Shown: positions 6,115 through 14,643 of the stretch, one piece after another
Layout: each line of letters opens with the position of its first letter
Position numbering within the stretch: the first letter of the stretch is position 1
From: an uncultured Collinsella sp.
Lineage (GTDB): Bacteria; Actinomycetota; Coriobacteriia; Coriobacteriales; Coriobacteriaceae
Assembly (NCBI GenBank): GCA_900544725.1
Contig: UQWK01000037.1
Location: forward strand, 1 to 20,323
Length of the DNA: 20,323 nucleotides
Direction of reading: 5' to 3'
Translations under genes and position numbers: made by a program
Notes under the pieces: generated by a model
Told to the model about the DNA's origin: nothing
Databases searched by the model: none
Seen by the model: the letters and a program-made list of their open reading frames with translations, nothing else

Positions 6115-6786
6115 TTATGCCTCCTGTGCGGCCTCGTTGCCCAGCTTCTGCAGCAGTGCAACCTCGGCGGCGGGATCTTCGGACTTAAATACGGCGGAGC
6201 CGGCTACGAGCACGTTGGCGCCGGCCTTGACGACCTCGGCGATGTTCTTGGAAGAGATACCGCCATCGACCTCGATCAGGGGCGACACGCCGTGGCGCTC
6301 GCACATGGCCGTAAGCTCGTGAAGTTTGGCGATGGTACCGGGGATAAAGCTCTGGCCTCCAAAGCCAGGGTTCACGCTCATCAGCAGCACCATATCGACG
6401 ACGTCGATGATGCTCTCGAGTACGCACACGGGGGTGGCGGGGTTGAGCACCACGCCGGCCTTGACACCGCGCTGCTGCAGATGGGTGAGCGTGCGGTGCA
6501 GATGCGTGGAAGCCTCGTAGTGCACGGTAATCATGTCGGCACCGGCGTCGGCGTACCAATCGACCGTCTCGTCGGGATTCGACACCATCAGGTGCGCGTC
6601 GACCGGTACGTCGGTGGAGCGCTTGACGGCCTTAAGGATGTCAACGCCAAAGGTCAGGTTACCGGTAAAGTGGCCGTCCATGACGTCGAAGTGCACGTAG
6701 TCGCCACCGGCGATCTTGTCGAGCTCGCCCTTCAGGTTGGCCATGTCGGCCGAAAGGACGGATGGAGCGATTTTGATGGAACCCAT
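6115..6786 (-). CDS. rpe: Ribulose-phosphate 3-epimerase
   Basis: This 223-residue TIM-barrel enzyme interconverts ribulose 5-phosphate and xylulose 5-phosphate in the pentose phosphate pathway. It starts with the typical IAPSVLSAD block (6-14). It carries metal and catalytic residues H32 and D34 in HFDVMDG (32-38), H65 in DAHLMV, and the catalytic D174 in EVDGG. The phosphate-binding region includes VNPGFGGQ (138-145). Length matches the family exactly. AAAGG lies about 8 nt before the ATG at 6786. It sits 18 bp after gpsA and 6 bp before the cysteine desulfurase gene, so it is an internal gene of the run. Confidence 0.97.
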   Translation of the reverse strand: MGSIKIAPSVLSADMANLKGELDKIAGGDYVHFDVMDGHFTGNLTFGVDILKAVKRSTDVPVDAHLMVSNPDETVDWYADAGADMITVHYEASTHLHRTLTHLQQRGVKAGVVLNPATPVCVLESIIDVVDMVLLMSVNPGFGGQSFIPGTIAKLHELTAMCERHGVSPLIEVDGGISSKNIAEVVKAGANVLVAGSAVFKSEDPAAEVALLQKLGNEAAQEA

Positions 6787-6804
6787 GGTAGTAGCCTTTC
6801 TGCG

Positions 6805-7812
6805 CTAGTCGGCGAGTCCGTAGAACTCTTGAGAGGGGACGCGGTCGGTGAGAATCTCGAGCGCCCTATCCAAAGTAACACCGTTGTAGAGCGTTTGCTC
6901 CACGGCAAAGGTGAGCGGAATGTCTACGCCCAGTGAACGGGCAAGCTCGCTGACGCTGCGGGCCGCGACGGCACCCTCGACTACCATATGCGTGCGTGCC
7001 TGGTACTCGTCGAGCGACACGCCATGAGCGAACTCGTAGCCAAAGGTGCGGTTGCGCGAATGCTCCGAAGTGCAGGTGGCGATGAGGTCGCCCATGCCGG
7101 CAAGCCCCATGCAGGTCATGGCCTGACCGCCGCGGGCGTGCACCAGACGGCTGATCTCGGCCAGACCGCGCGTCATGATGAGGGCGAGCGTGTTATCGCC
7201 CGCGCCGGTACCGGCGGAGATGCCGCACACGATGGCGATGACATTTTTCATGGCGCCGCATACCTCGACGCCGGTCATGTCCTGCGACAGGTAGATGCGG
7301 AAGGCCGTGGAAAGCAGCAGCTCCTTAAAGGTCTCCCCCACTTGCTGGTCTTCACTGGCGATGACGGCAGCCGAAAGCCCGCCGCGGCAGATTTCCTCGG
7401 CATGGTTGGGGCCCGAGAGGGCCGCCACGCGCGACTCGTTGCCGATCTCGCTGGCAATAACCTCGCTCATGAGCAGGCCGGACTCGGGCTCGATACCCTT
7501 GGTGAGGCAGAGAACCGGCGTCTCGTCCGCGATGAACGGCGCCGCCTGGTGGCAGACGTCGCGCAGGTGCGTCGAAGGCACGGCAAAGATGATGGCCTTG
7601 GCGCCGTCGAGCGCCTGGGCCAGGTCCGTGGTGGCGCCAACATTTTCCGGCAGCACATAGTCCACCAGATAGCGGGGATTACGGTGCTCGCCGCTAATGC
7701 CCGCGGCCGTCTGCTCGCTATGGGCCCACATGGTCACGCGCGCGGCTCGCGCAGCGGCAAGGCCGGCGACGGCGGTTCCCCAGGAGCCGGAGCCAATCAG
7801 CGCAACATTCAT
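6805..7812 (-). CDS. gpsA: Glycerol-3-phosphate dehydrogenase [NAD(P)+]
   Basis: This 335-residue cytoplasmic enzyme reduces dihydroxyacetone phosphate to sn-glycerol 3-phosphate, the backbone for phospholipids. The N-terminal Rossmann fold has GSGSWGTA (7-14). K105 in LTKGIE and the catalytic K189 in GAMKN are present, as is the C-terminal signature TSEHSRNRTFG (248-258). Length is typical. AGGAGAG lies about 5 nt before the ATG at 7812. The gene follows plsY by 9 bp. Pairing gpsA with plsY is common and sensible, because PlsY uses the GpsA product as acyl acceptor. Confidence 0.97.
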   Translation of the reverse strand: MNVALIGSGSWGTAVAGLAAARAARVTMWAHSEQTAAGISGEHRNPRYLVDYVLPENVGATTDLAQALDGAKAIIFAVPSTHLRDVCHQAAPFIADETPVLCLTKGIEPESGLLMSEVIASEIGNESRVAALSGPNHAEEICRGGLSAAVIASEDQQVGETFKELLLSTAFRIYLSQDMTGVEVCGAMKNVIAIVCGISAGTGAGDNTLALIMTRGLAEISRLVHARGGQAMTCMGLAGMGDLIATCTSEHSRNRTFGYEFAHGVSLDEYQARTHMVVEGAVAARSVSELARSLGVDIPLTFAVEQTLYNGVTLDRALEILTDRVPSQEFYGLAD

Positions 7813-7821
7813 GACTCTCTC

Positions 7822-8505
7822 CTACTTATCGTCGGGCTCGGTAACGCGCTTGGTAAACGAGAGCTTGGACTCCTTGCCGGCCATGAGCTTTTGGATATTC
7901 GAGCGATGGGCCCACACCACGGTGATGCCGATCATCGCCATGCAAAACTTAAGTCCTAGGCTGCTGTACGGAAAGACCGCGCAGGCAGCGATGGGAAGTC
8001 CGATGGCGGCGGCAAGCGAACCCACCGACACGTACTTGGTGATGGCGACGGCCACGATAAACATGCCCAACAGCGAAAGTCCGATGGGCCAGTACCAGGC
8101 AAGAATCACGCCCAGGCCCACGGCGATGCCCTTACCGCCGTGGAAGTTAAGGTAGGGAGAAAAGATGTGTCCCCACACGGCAGCCAGGCAAATGACGCCG
8201 AGCATCCAGTCGCCGGCGGCACCGGGAGCCATGATGCTCACGGGGAAGCCATAGCCCACGCTCGCGATGAGCGGACGCGCGATAAGGACGCAGATGGCGC
8301 CCTTAAGGCAGTCGAACAGCAGCGTGAGCGCGGCCACCTTGGGGCCGGCTACGCGCAGGGCGTTGGTGGTGCCGATGTTGCCGGAGCCCGCCTTGCGAAT
8401 GTCGGTGTGGTTGAACACGCGGCCCAGGATCAGGCCAAACGGAATCGCCCCGATAAAGAACGAGACCACGGCGCAGATGGCGGTCAGCAGGATCGGATTA
8501 AGCAT
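7822..8505 (-). CDS. plsY: Acyl-phosphate:glycerol-3-phosphate acyltransferase
   Basis: This integral membrane enzyme transfers an acyl group from acyl phosphate to the sn-1 position of glycerol 3-phosphate, the first step of phosphatidic acid synthesis. The protein has 227 residues with about six or seven hydrophobic segments. Family motifs are SGNIGTTN (41-48), in place of the usual SGNPGATN form, and FHGGKGIA (121-128). The frame is open upstream to 8604, but ATG 8503-8505 is chosen. It has AGGAG 8 nt upstream and begins the family-typical hydrophobic N-terminus. It overlaps the end of der by 8 bp. The acyl-phosphate maker PlsX is not in the window. Confidence 0.96.
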   Translation of the reverse strand: MLNPILLTAICAVVSFFIGAIPFGLILGRVFNHTDIRKAGSGNIGTTNALRVAGPKVAALTLLFDCLKGAICVLIARPLIASVGYGFPVSIMAPGAAGDWMLGVICLAAVWGHIFSPYLNFHGGKGIAVGLGVILAWYWPIGLSLLGMFIVAVAITKYVSVGSLAAAIGLPIAACAVFPYSSLGLKFCMAMIGITVVWAHRSNIQKLMAGKESKLSFTKRVTEPDDK

Positions 8506-9832
8506 CCTTTTGCTCCTTCTTCCTAAAGAAGAGTCGAATGGGCGTACCGGCGAAGTCGAAGGTCGAGCGCATGCGGTTCTCCACGTAACGCTGGTAGGTG
8601 TCATTGACCAGGTCGCTGTGGTTGACGAAGAACGTGAACGTCGGCGGGTTGACGCCCGTCTGGGTCACGTAGTGCATGCGCAGGCGGCGCTTGCCGTCCA
8701 CCACGGTATGACCGAACTCGCGCAGGTCGGTGAGGAACGTGTTGAGGCGCGAGGTGCTGATCATTTGCGAGCGCGTCTTCTCGGCGGCATCGACCATCGC
8801 CCAGATCTTCTCGACGCTGCGGCCGGTCAGAGCCGAGATGCGCAGGTACTGGGCCCAGGGAGCCATGACGCCCAGACGGCGGTCGATGGTCTCCATGCAG
8901 GCCTCGCGCTTACGGTCGTCGTCGAGCAGATCCCACTTGTTGAGCAGCACCACGATGGCGCAGCCGCGCTCGATGGCCAAGCCCATGACCTTCTGGTCCT
9001 GCTCGGTAACACCCACGGAGGCGTCGACGACGAGCAGCGCCACGTCGGCGCGGTCGATGGCACGCAGGCCGCGGACCATGGAGTAGTACTCGATGTTCTC
9101 GTACACGGTGCTCTTCTTGCGAATGCCCGCGGTGTCGACCATGCGGTAGTGCTTGCCGTTGCGCTCGACGACGGTGTCGATGGCATCGCGCGTGGTGCCG
9201 GCAATGTTCGACACGATGGAGCGGTCGGCTCCCAGGATGCGGTTGAACAGCGACGACTTACCGGCGTTGGGGCGGCCGATGATAGCGACGTTCAGCGCGT
9301 CGGAGAATTCATCGGCGACCTCGTCCTCTTCCTCGGGGAGCAGGGCCACGATATCGTCGAGCAGGTCGCCCGTGCCATGTCCGTGCAGGGCCGACAGCGG
9401 CGTGGGCTCACCGATGCCGAGCGAATAGAACTCCCAGATGCTGTCGTTCTCGCGATCGGGGTTATCGAGCTTGTTCACCAACAGAAAGACCGGCTTGTCG
9501 CAGCGCTTGAGCATGCGAGCGACCGACTCGTCCTCTTCGGTGACTCCGGTGCGGCCGTCGACCACAAATAGGATGACGGCGGCTTCCTCGGCGGCGGCGA
9601 GCGCCTGATCGCGGATGGACGTGGCAAACACGTCATCGCTCTTGAGCGGCTCGATGCCGCCCGTGTCGACGATGGTGAACTCGCGGCCGTTCCAATCGGC
9701 CGTGTGATACGAACGGTCGCGCGTGACGCCGCGGGACTCGTGGACGATGGCGTCCGAGGTCTGGGCCAGGCGGTTAACGAGCGTGGACTTGCCCACGTTG
9801 GGGCGTCCGACGACGGCGACGATAGGTTTCAT
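8498..9832 (-). CDS. der: Ribosome biogenesis GTPase Der (EngA)
   Basis: This 444-residue tandem GTPase is needed for maturation of the 50S ribosomal subunit. The first G domain has GRPNVGKS (9-16), DTGG (56-59) and NKLD (120-123). The second has GRPNAGKS (186-193), DTAGIRKKS (233-241) and NKWD (298-301). A C-terminal KH-like domain of about 100 residues ends in a basic tail. An acidic inter-domain linker (PEEEDEVADE, 166-175) is usual for the family. The frame extends upstream to 10003, but the Met at 9832 is right. It starts directly at the first G domain and has AAAGGAGAG about 5 nt upstream. The longer version would add 57 unrelated residues. It overlaps plsY by 8 bp. Confidence 0.98.
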   Translation of the reverse strand: MKPIVAVVGRPNVGKSTLVNRLAQTSDAIVHESRGVTRDRSYHTADWNGREFTIVDTGGIEPLKSDDVFATSIRDQALAAAEEAAVILFVVDGRTGVTEEDESVARMLKRCDKPVFLLVNKLDNPDRENDSIWEFYSLGIGEPTPLSALHGHGTGDLLDDIVALLPEEEDEVADEFSDALNVAIIGRPNAGKSSLFNRILGADRSIVSNIAGTTRDAIDTVVERNGKHYRMVDTAGIRKKSTVYENIEYYSMVRGLRAIDRADVALLVVDASVGVTEQDQKVMGLAIERGCAIVVLLNKWDLLDDDRKREACMETIDRRLGVMAPWAQYLRISALTGRSVEKIWAMVDAAEKTRSQMISTSRLNTFLTDLREFGHTVVDGKRRLRMHYVTQTGVNPPTFTFFVNHSDLVNDTYQRYVENRMRSTFDFAGTPIRLFFRKKEQKDA

Positions 9833-9842
9833 CTGCTCTCCT

Positions 9843-11285
9843 TTAATGGATAGGGTCAGCGGTATTAGTAGAGTCGGCAGGCACAATGCCAAGGATGTGC
9901 TCCAGGGTATCGAGCAGCTCATGCGGCATGGTCGACACCACATGAACCTCGGCGCCGCGACTGGTAAGGCTTGCGAGTAATTCGTCACGATGATACTCGT
10001 CAAGCGTCATGCCGTCAGCGTTGAACATGAGCTTAGGCACAAAGAGCATAAGCCCCGACAGGTCTTTCGGCAGCTGCTCAAGGATATCGCTGGCGACGAT
10101 GAGGCCGGTCACGTCCACGTTACCGCCAAAGTAGCGGTTCTTGATGGCCGTGACGGTGCCGGAAAGGCCCTGTGGAGACTCCACGAAGCGGGCAACGGTA
10201 TCGCGTGCGCTGGCGCCCGAAAGACATACCAGGCGCTGGTTGCGGGCGACGAGGCCGGCGCGGACGTGGGCCAGGCGCTCGGCGTCGGCGGCAAGGACAT
10301 CGTCTGTTTCGTCCAGATACGAGCGGATCATGCCGATGCCGTCGTAGTACTGCGGGTAGCCGTCGTAGAAATCGGCCTCGGGCGGCTCGATGCCGGCGTC
10401 CAGGTAGAACTCGTCGCTCATCTGAAAGGTGTGGCGACCAAAGCGCTCGTACGCGCGGTCCTGGAAGGGTCGGATCATGGCGATAGTCTCGCGCGCCAGC
10501 TCGGGCTTGTCGCTGTAGGACCAGCTAAAGCGATTTTGGTGCTTGGTAAAGCCGAGCGGCACGATGCCCAGGCTCGTGATCTGTTCGTGCTCCTCGCAAA
10601 AACGCAGGGTCTTTTCCAGCTCCTCGCCGTCGTTCATGCCGGGGCACAAAACGATTTGCGCGTGAATCTCGATGCCGGCGGCCATGATGGCCTCGAGCAC
10701 GTCCATGCCGCGCTGGGCGTTGCGGCCCATCATGCGGCGGCGGACGTCGGGGCTCACGGCGTGGACCGACACGTTCATGGGGCTCATATTGCGGTCGATG
10801 ACGTTTTGCACGTCCTCGTCGGAAAGGTTCGTGAGCGTGACAAAGTTACCCTGTAAAAAACTCAGGCGATAGTCGTCGTCGCGGATGTAGAGCGTGGAGC
10901 GACCGCCCTTGGGCAGCATGGTCATAAAGCAGAATACGCAGGCGTTCACACAGGTACGCATGCCGTCGAAGATGGGGCCATCGAACTCAAGGCCCCAGTC
11001 CTCGCCGGGAAAGCGATCGAGCTCCACGGGGGTGACGGTGCCGTCGCGCGGATCGAATACCTCCAGCTCGACGGTGTCGTCGTCGGCCTCCCAGAGCCAC
11101 ACGATCATGTCGGTGAGTTGCTCGCCGTTGACCGTAAGCACGCGCATGCCCGGCTCGATACCCACATCCCATGCGGGCGACTCGGGACGCACGTTCTTAA
11201 CGAGCGCGCCCTCACCCGGCTCGGGGTCGCGGCTGCGCCCGTAATCGGCCACCTCGGCGGCGTATGCGGGTACGGTCTGGTCCAT
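9843..11285 (-). CDS. DUF512 protein with PDZ-like and radical-SAM domains
   Basis: This 480-residue protein has three parts. An N-terminal PDZ-like domain (about 24-85) carries GALVKNV and GIEPGMRVLTVNG. A radical-SAM core carries C112-x3-C116-x2-C119-F, which should bind a 4Fe-4S cluster and S-adenosylmethionine. A DUF512 C-terminal half contains the motif FYLDAGIEPPEADFYDGYPQ. The reaction is not known to me. Members often sit beside der, as here (10-bp gap), so a link to ribosome or RNA maturation has been inferred from context. The frame opens to 11390, but the ATG at 11285, 2 nt after the ispH stop, fits the family start. AAGGAG lies about 14 nt upstream, a long spacing, so coupling to ispH translation is likely. 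Confidence 0.93.
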   Translation of the reverse strand: MDQTVPAYAAEVADYGRSRDPEPGEGALVKNVRPESPAWDVGIEPGMRVLTVNGEQLTDMIVWLWEADDDTVELEVFDPRDGTVTPVELDRFPGEDWGLEFDGPIFDGMRTCVNACVFCFMTMLPKGGRSTLYIRDDDYRLSFLQGNFVTLTNLSDEDVQNVIDRNMSPMNVSVHAVSPDVRRRMMGRNAQRGMDVLEAIMAAGIEIHAQIVLCPGMNDGEELEKTLRFCEEHEQITSLGIVPLGFTKHQNRFSWSYSDKPELARETIAMIRPFQDRAYERFGRHTFQMSDEFYLDAGIEPPEADFYDGYPQYYDGIGMIRSYLDETDDVLAADAERLAHVRAGLVARNQRLVCLSGASARDTVARFVESPQGLSGTVTAIKNRYFGGNVDVTGLIVASDILEQLPKDLSGLMLFVPKLMFNADGMTLDEYHRDELLASLTSRGAEVHVVSTMPHELLDTLEHILGIVPADSTNTADPIH

Positions 11286-11287
11286 GA

Positions 11288-12169
11288 TTAGCGGCAAAGC
11301 TCCTTGATGCGCGCAACGGCGCGTTCGATGTGTTCTTGCGGGGTGGAGGCTCCGGCGGTGATGCCGATGTGGCGCGCGTCGGTAAACCATGCGGCCTCGA
11401 GCTCGGAAGCTTCCTCGATGTGATGCGTGTGCTCGCAGACGTCAGTGCAGATCTGTGCCAAGCGGCGCGTGTTGCCCGAATTTTTGCCGCCCACGACGAC
11501 CATGCAATCACAGCGGTTGGCCAGTGATGCGGCCGCCTGCTGACGCTCGCTCGTGGCGGCGCAGATGGTGTTGATCACGCGCAGTTCCTGCACGCGCGGG
11601 GTGATGGAGGCCACAACCTCGGCCAGGTTCTGCGCGGTTTGGGTGGTCTGCACAACCAGGCCCACCTTGCCTTTGAGCGGTAGTGCGTCCGCATCGGCGG
11701 CGCAACTCACGACCTGCGCGTCATCGCCGGCGTGCCCCAGGATGCCCTCAACCTCGGGGTGGCCCGGCTCGCCTACGACGATCACACGGTAGCCCTCGCG
11801 CACCAGGCGCTCGGCCGCCACATGGACTTTCTTGACGTAGGGGCAGGTGGCATCGATCACGGTAAGGCCACGCCCGCGAGCGGCATCGATGACCTGCGGC
11901 ACCACGCCGTGGGCGCGGATGATCACGGTGCCCGACGCGGCGTCGTCCAAGGTGTCGGCCAGACCGACGCCTGCCTCGGCGAGCTCGCGTACCACGATGG
12001 GATTATGGATGAGCGGACCCAGCGTGTGGACCTGAGCGTTCTCCCCTGCCTGCGGCGCGGCGGCCAGCGCCATATCGAGCGCACGCTGCACGCCGTAGCA
12101 GGTGCCGGCGTGGGCGGCAATTTCGATGGTGGGGACGACCTCCTCAGCGGCGGTCGCGGCAGTATTCAT
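11288..12169 (-). CDS. ispH: 4-hydroxy-3-methylbut-2-enyl diphosphate reductase
   Basis: IspH is the last enzyme of the MEP isoprenoid pathway. It reduces HMBPP to IPP and DMAPP with a 4Fe-4S cluster. In the 293-residue form the cluster ligands are C24 (GTCYGV), C109 (DATCPYV) and C203 (NTICAAT). Substrate residues H55, H87 and H137, and catalytic E139 in GHPEVEG, are present. SGNTRRL and GASTPQEH fit the C-terminal third. The start is uncertain. ATG 12169 has GGTGAG, which matches the anti-SD complement, 6-7 nt upstream. ATG 12184 lies 2 nt after the plsC stop without a clear ribosome site and would add five residues. Presence of ispH implies the MEP route in this organism. Confidence 0.96.
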   Translation of the reverse strand: MNTAATAAEEVVPTIEIAAHAGTCYGVQRALDMALAAAPQAGENAQVHTLGPLIHNPIVVRELAEAGVGLADTLDDAASGTVIIRAHGVVPQVIDAARGRGLTVIDATCPYVKKVHVAAERLVREGYRVIVVGEPGHPEVEGILGHAGDDAQVVSCAADADALPLKGKVGLVVQTTQTAQNLAEVVASITPRVQELRVINTICAATSERQQAAASLANRCDCMVVVGGKNSGNTRRLAQICTDVCEHTHHIEEASELEAAWFTDARHIGITAGASTPQEHIERAVARIKELCR

Positions 12170-12186
12170 GACGTTCTCACCCATGG

Positions 12187-12915
12187 CTAGAACCTGCCCG
12201 GGTGCTCGTCGCACAGGTCGTCGCGCATGGCGTAGACGCGGTTCATGGCCTCGGATTCAAACCAGGCTAGGCGCTCCTTGCGCTTGAGCTGGGCCGGAGC
12301 ATCGGAAAGCGTAATGGCCTTGCCGGCACGGATCCAGCACTTTTTGGGGCGCATGAGCTTTTTGCCTTTGGGCGTGATATCGGACCAACCGCAGATGGCG
12401 AGCGGGTTGACGGGTGCCTTGCCCATCTGGGCGATGAGCGCAAAGCCGCCGTGGACTTCGGGCTTGATCTCGCGCGAGCGGATGCGCGTGCCCTCGGGGA
12501 AGATCAGGACGTCCTCGCCGCGCTGCAGCGCATGCTGGGCGGCACGCAGGCACTTCATGTCGGCGGTGCCGCGCTCGACGGGAATGCCGCCCACACGGCT
12601 AAAGGCCCAGCGTACGATCTTGCTCTTGGCAAACTCGGACTTAAAGATGGGGCGGATGCGGCGGCCGCCAAAAAACAGCGCCGTCTCCACGGCCAGGAGT
12701 TCGGCCATCGAGGTGTGGTTGCAGATGACTACGCTGCCGCGGCCTTCCTGGCGCTCAAACAGCAGGTCGGCGTCCTCGACCTTCCAACGCCACATGAGCT
12801 TGGAGAAGACCCACAGGATGCCCATGACCACGGCGACGGTGCCGCGGATGAGCGCCGGGAACTCGGCGTAGGGGGCGTTGTAGTAATCCTCGGGCGTCTG
12901 CTTAAACAGGCGCAT
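12187..12915 (-). CDS. plsC: 1-acyl-sn-glycerol-3-phosphate acyltransferase-like protein (PlsC family)
   Basis: The 242-residue protein should acylate lysophosphatidic acid at sn-2 at the inner membrane face. One hydrophobic segment (about 22-41) anchors the N-terminus. Family motifs are N66-H67-T-S-M-A-E72, GGIPVERG (109-116), FPEGTR (139-144) and a proline-containing APVNPLAI (167-174). The first motif normally reads H-x4-D, and here the acidic residue is Glu72, so the catalytic dyad is a conservative variant. AAAGGAGG, which overlaps the cmk stop, lies 6 nt before the ATG and is a very strong ribosome site. Location with plsY and gpsA in one run supports a phospholipid role, but substrate is not proven. 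Confidence 0.92.
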   Translation of the reverse strand: MRLFKQTPEDYYNAPYAEFPALIRGTVAVVMGILWVFSKLMWRWKVEDADLLFERQEGRGSVVICNHTSMAELLAVETALFFGGRRIRPIFKSEFAKSKIVRWAFSRVGGIPVERGTADMKCLRAAQHALQRGEDVLIFPEGTRIRSREIKPEVHGGFALIAQMGKAPVNPLAICGWSDITPKGKKLMRPKKCWIRAGKAITLSDAPAQLKRKERLAWFESEAMNRVYAMRDDLCDEHPGRF

Positions 12916-12918
12916 GGG

Positions 12919-13605
12919 CTACCTCCTTTGGTTGATGAGGTCCTCGATTATCGAGACGACCTCGTCGATGGTGTGGGCGGTGGAGTCGACGTGCACGGCG
13001 TCCTCGGCGGGCACGAGCGGCGCGACCTCGCGGCTGCTGTCGAGCTTGTCGCGCTGCTTGAGGGCGTCGAGGGTCTCGTCGACCTCGGTCTCGAGCTGCT
13101 CGGTGGTGAGCGGCTGAGAGTCGTTTTGGTGGCGCTGCAGCACGCGGCGACGGGCGCGCTCACGCGGGTCGGCGGTCAGGAACACCTTGACCTGCGCGTT
13201 AGGGAACACGACGGTTCCAATGTCGCGACCCTCGGCCACGATATCGCGGTCCTCGGCGGCGCGGCGCTGATGGATGAGCATGGCCGCGCGCACGCCCGGG
13301 TAGGCCGAGACCTTGGAGACGTTGGCGTCCACCTGCGGGGTGCGAATGGCAGCCGAGGCGTCCAGGCCGTCAATGGTCAGGCGCGTGTCTTCGCCAGTGC
13401 CGTTGGTAAAGCGGATTTCGATTTGCTCGGCGAGGGCGTCGATGGCTGCCTCGTCGTCCAGGTCGATGCCGCGGTCGAGCGCGGCGAACGTGACGGCGCG
13501 ATACATGGCGCCCGTATCGATCTTGTTAAAGCCCAGCTGGCGGGCGATCTCCTTGGCGATGGTGGACTTGCCGGAACCGGCGGGGCCGTCGATGGCGACG
13601 ATCAT
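12919..13605 (-). CDS. cmk: (d)CMP kinase
   Basis: Cytidylate kinase phosphorylates CMP and dCMP with ATP to give CDP and dCDP. The 228 residues contain the P-loop GPAGSGKS (7-14), DTGAMYRA (30-37), the CMP-binding EGRDIGT (125-131) and the lid RERARRR (148-154). An insertion domain of bacterial type lies about 62-100. Length is normal. AAAGGAAG lies about 7 nt before the ATG at 13605. It follows the pseudouridine synthase gene after 66 bp, one of the longer gaps in the run, and is 3 bp before plsC. Confidence 0.97.
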   Translation of the reverse strand: MIVAIDGPAGSGKSTIAKEIARQLGFNKIDTGAMYRAVTFAALDRGIDLDDEAAIDALAEQIEIRFTNGTGEDTRLTIDGLDASAAIRTPQVDANVSKVSAYPGVRAAMLIHQRRAAEDRDIVAEGRDIGTVVFPNAQVKVFLTADPRERARRRVLQRHQNDSQPLTTEQLETEVDETLDALKQRDKLDSSREVAPLVPAEDAVHVDSTAHTIDEVVSIIEDLINQRR

Positions 13606-13671
13606 GCAATGCTTCCTTTCGGTGGTTGACGTGCTGGTATGGGAGGCGGGCGTTGAGGCGCGGCGGGTCGC

Positions 13672-14643
13672 CTAGCCCGTGTAACGCTCGCGGTAGGTGT
13701 TGCGCTTGGGCGCGGAGCCGTGGCTGCCGTGGTGGCGCGTGCGGGTCGCGGGGGTTTCCTGGGGCTTGTCACCGCGCTTGGAGCCAGCTTGCTTGGGCGG
13801 GATGCCGCCGGCCTTGAGGATCTGCACCTCGCGGTCGGTGAGCTCGCGCCACGAGCCCTTGGCCACGTCCTTGAGCTCCAGGCCGGCAAAGTTACAGCGG
13901 TGCAGACGGATCACCGGATGGTGGATCTTGCTCAGCATGCGCTTGACCTGGTTTTTGCGGCCCTCGCGAATGATGACCTCCACGGCGGTTGTGCCGGGCT
14001 TGACGCCTTGCGGAGCCACGGCCTCGGCCTCGCGCGCGGTAATGATGCGGCAGATCGCCGGCTGGCACAGGCCGTCGTCGAGCTCGATGCCGCGGCGCAG
14101 CAGTTCCAAGTCGCGATCGGTCAGGTGGCCGTCCACCAGCGCCTGATAGGTCTTGTAGACGTGCTTGCTCGGGTGCAGCAGGTCCTGCGACAGGTCGCCG
14201 TCGGTGGTAAAGAGCAAAAGGCCCGTGGTGTCGCGGTCTAGGCGACCCACCGGGAAGAGCCCCGGAAAGCGGTCGCGCGGGACCAGGTCGGCCACGCAAG
14301 GGCGCTCCTGCGGATCGCTCATGGTGGTGAGGTAGCCGGTCGGCTTGTAGAGCATCAGGTACACGGCGCCCTGGTTGAGCTTGACGGGCATGCCATCGAC
14401 CTCGATATGGTCGCGGTCGACGTCGACCTTGGTGCCCAGTTCGGTCGCGACCTCGCCGTTAACCGTCACGCGGCCGGCGGTCATCAAGTCCTCCGAGCCG
14501 CGGCGGCTCGCCACGCCCGCGCGCGCCAAAAAGCGCTGCAGGCGCATGGTGTGCGGGTAGACGGGCTGGGCGTCGCCTGTGAGCGCTGCGGCGTCCGTGG
14601 CGCGTGCCGCACGCGTCTCCCCTGCTTCGTTAGTCCTCGTCAT
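13672..14643 (-). CDS. rluB: rRNA pseudouridine synthase, RsuA/RluB family
   Basis: This 323-residue enzyme should isomerise a specific uridine of 23S rRNA. The S4 RNA-binding domain (about 33-75, with ARAGVASRR at 40-48) precedes the catalytic domain. The catalytic Asp136 is in VGRLDRDTTG (132-141), followed by LLLFTTDGDL. EGRKNQVKRM closes the active site region. A Lys/Arg/Gly-rich tail of about 40 residues extends beyond the family core and could contact RNA. The frame opens to 14712, but ATG 14641-14643 is chosen because GGAGG lies about 7 nt upstream. It overlaps the scpB end by 14 bp. The scpA-scpB-rluB order is widespread, and RluB versus the RsuA branch is decided mainly by that context. 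Confidence 0.93.
   Translation of the reverse strand: MTRTNEAGETRAARATDAAALTGDAQPVYPHTMRLQRFLARAGVASRRGSEDLMTAGRVTVNGEVATELGTKVDVDRDHIEVDGMPVKLNQGAVYLMLYKPTGYLTTMSDPQERPCVADLVPRDRFPGLFPVGRLDRDTTGLLLFTTDGDLSQDLLHPSKHVYKTYQALVDGHLTDRDLELLRRGIELDDGLCQPAICRIITAREAEAVAPQGVKPGTTAVEVIIREGRKNQVKRMLSKIHHPVIRLHRCNFAGLELKDVAKGSWRELTDREVQILKAGGIPPKQAGSKRGDKPQETPATRTRHHGSHGSAPKRNTYRERYTG

Noticed and set aside
8267..9571. 434-codon plus-strand open frame opposite der and plsY
   Set aside because: It lies fully antisense to two well-supported genes and has the His/Ala/Val-rich make-up of a shadow frame.
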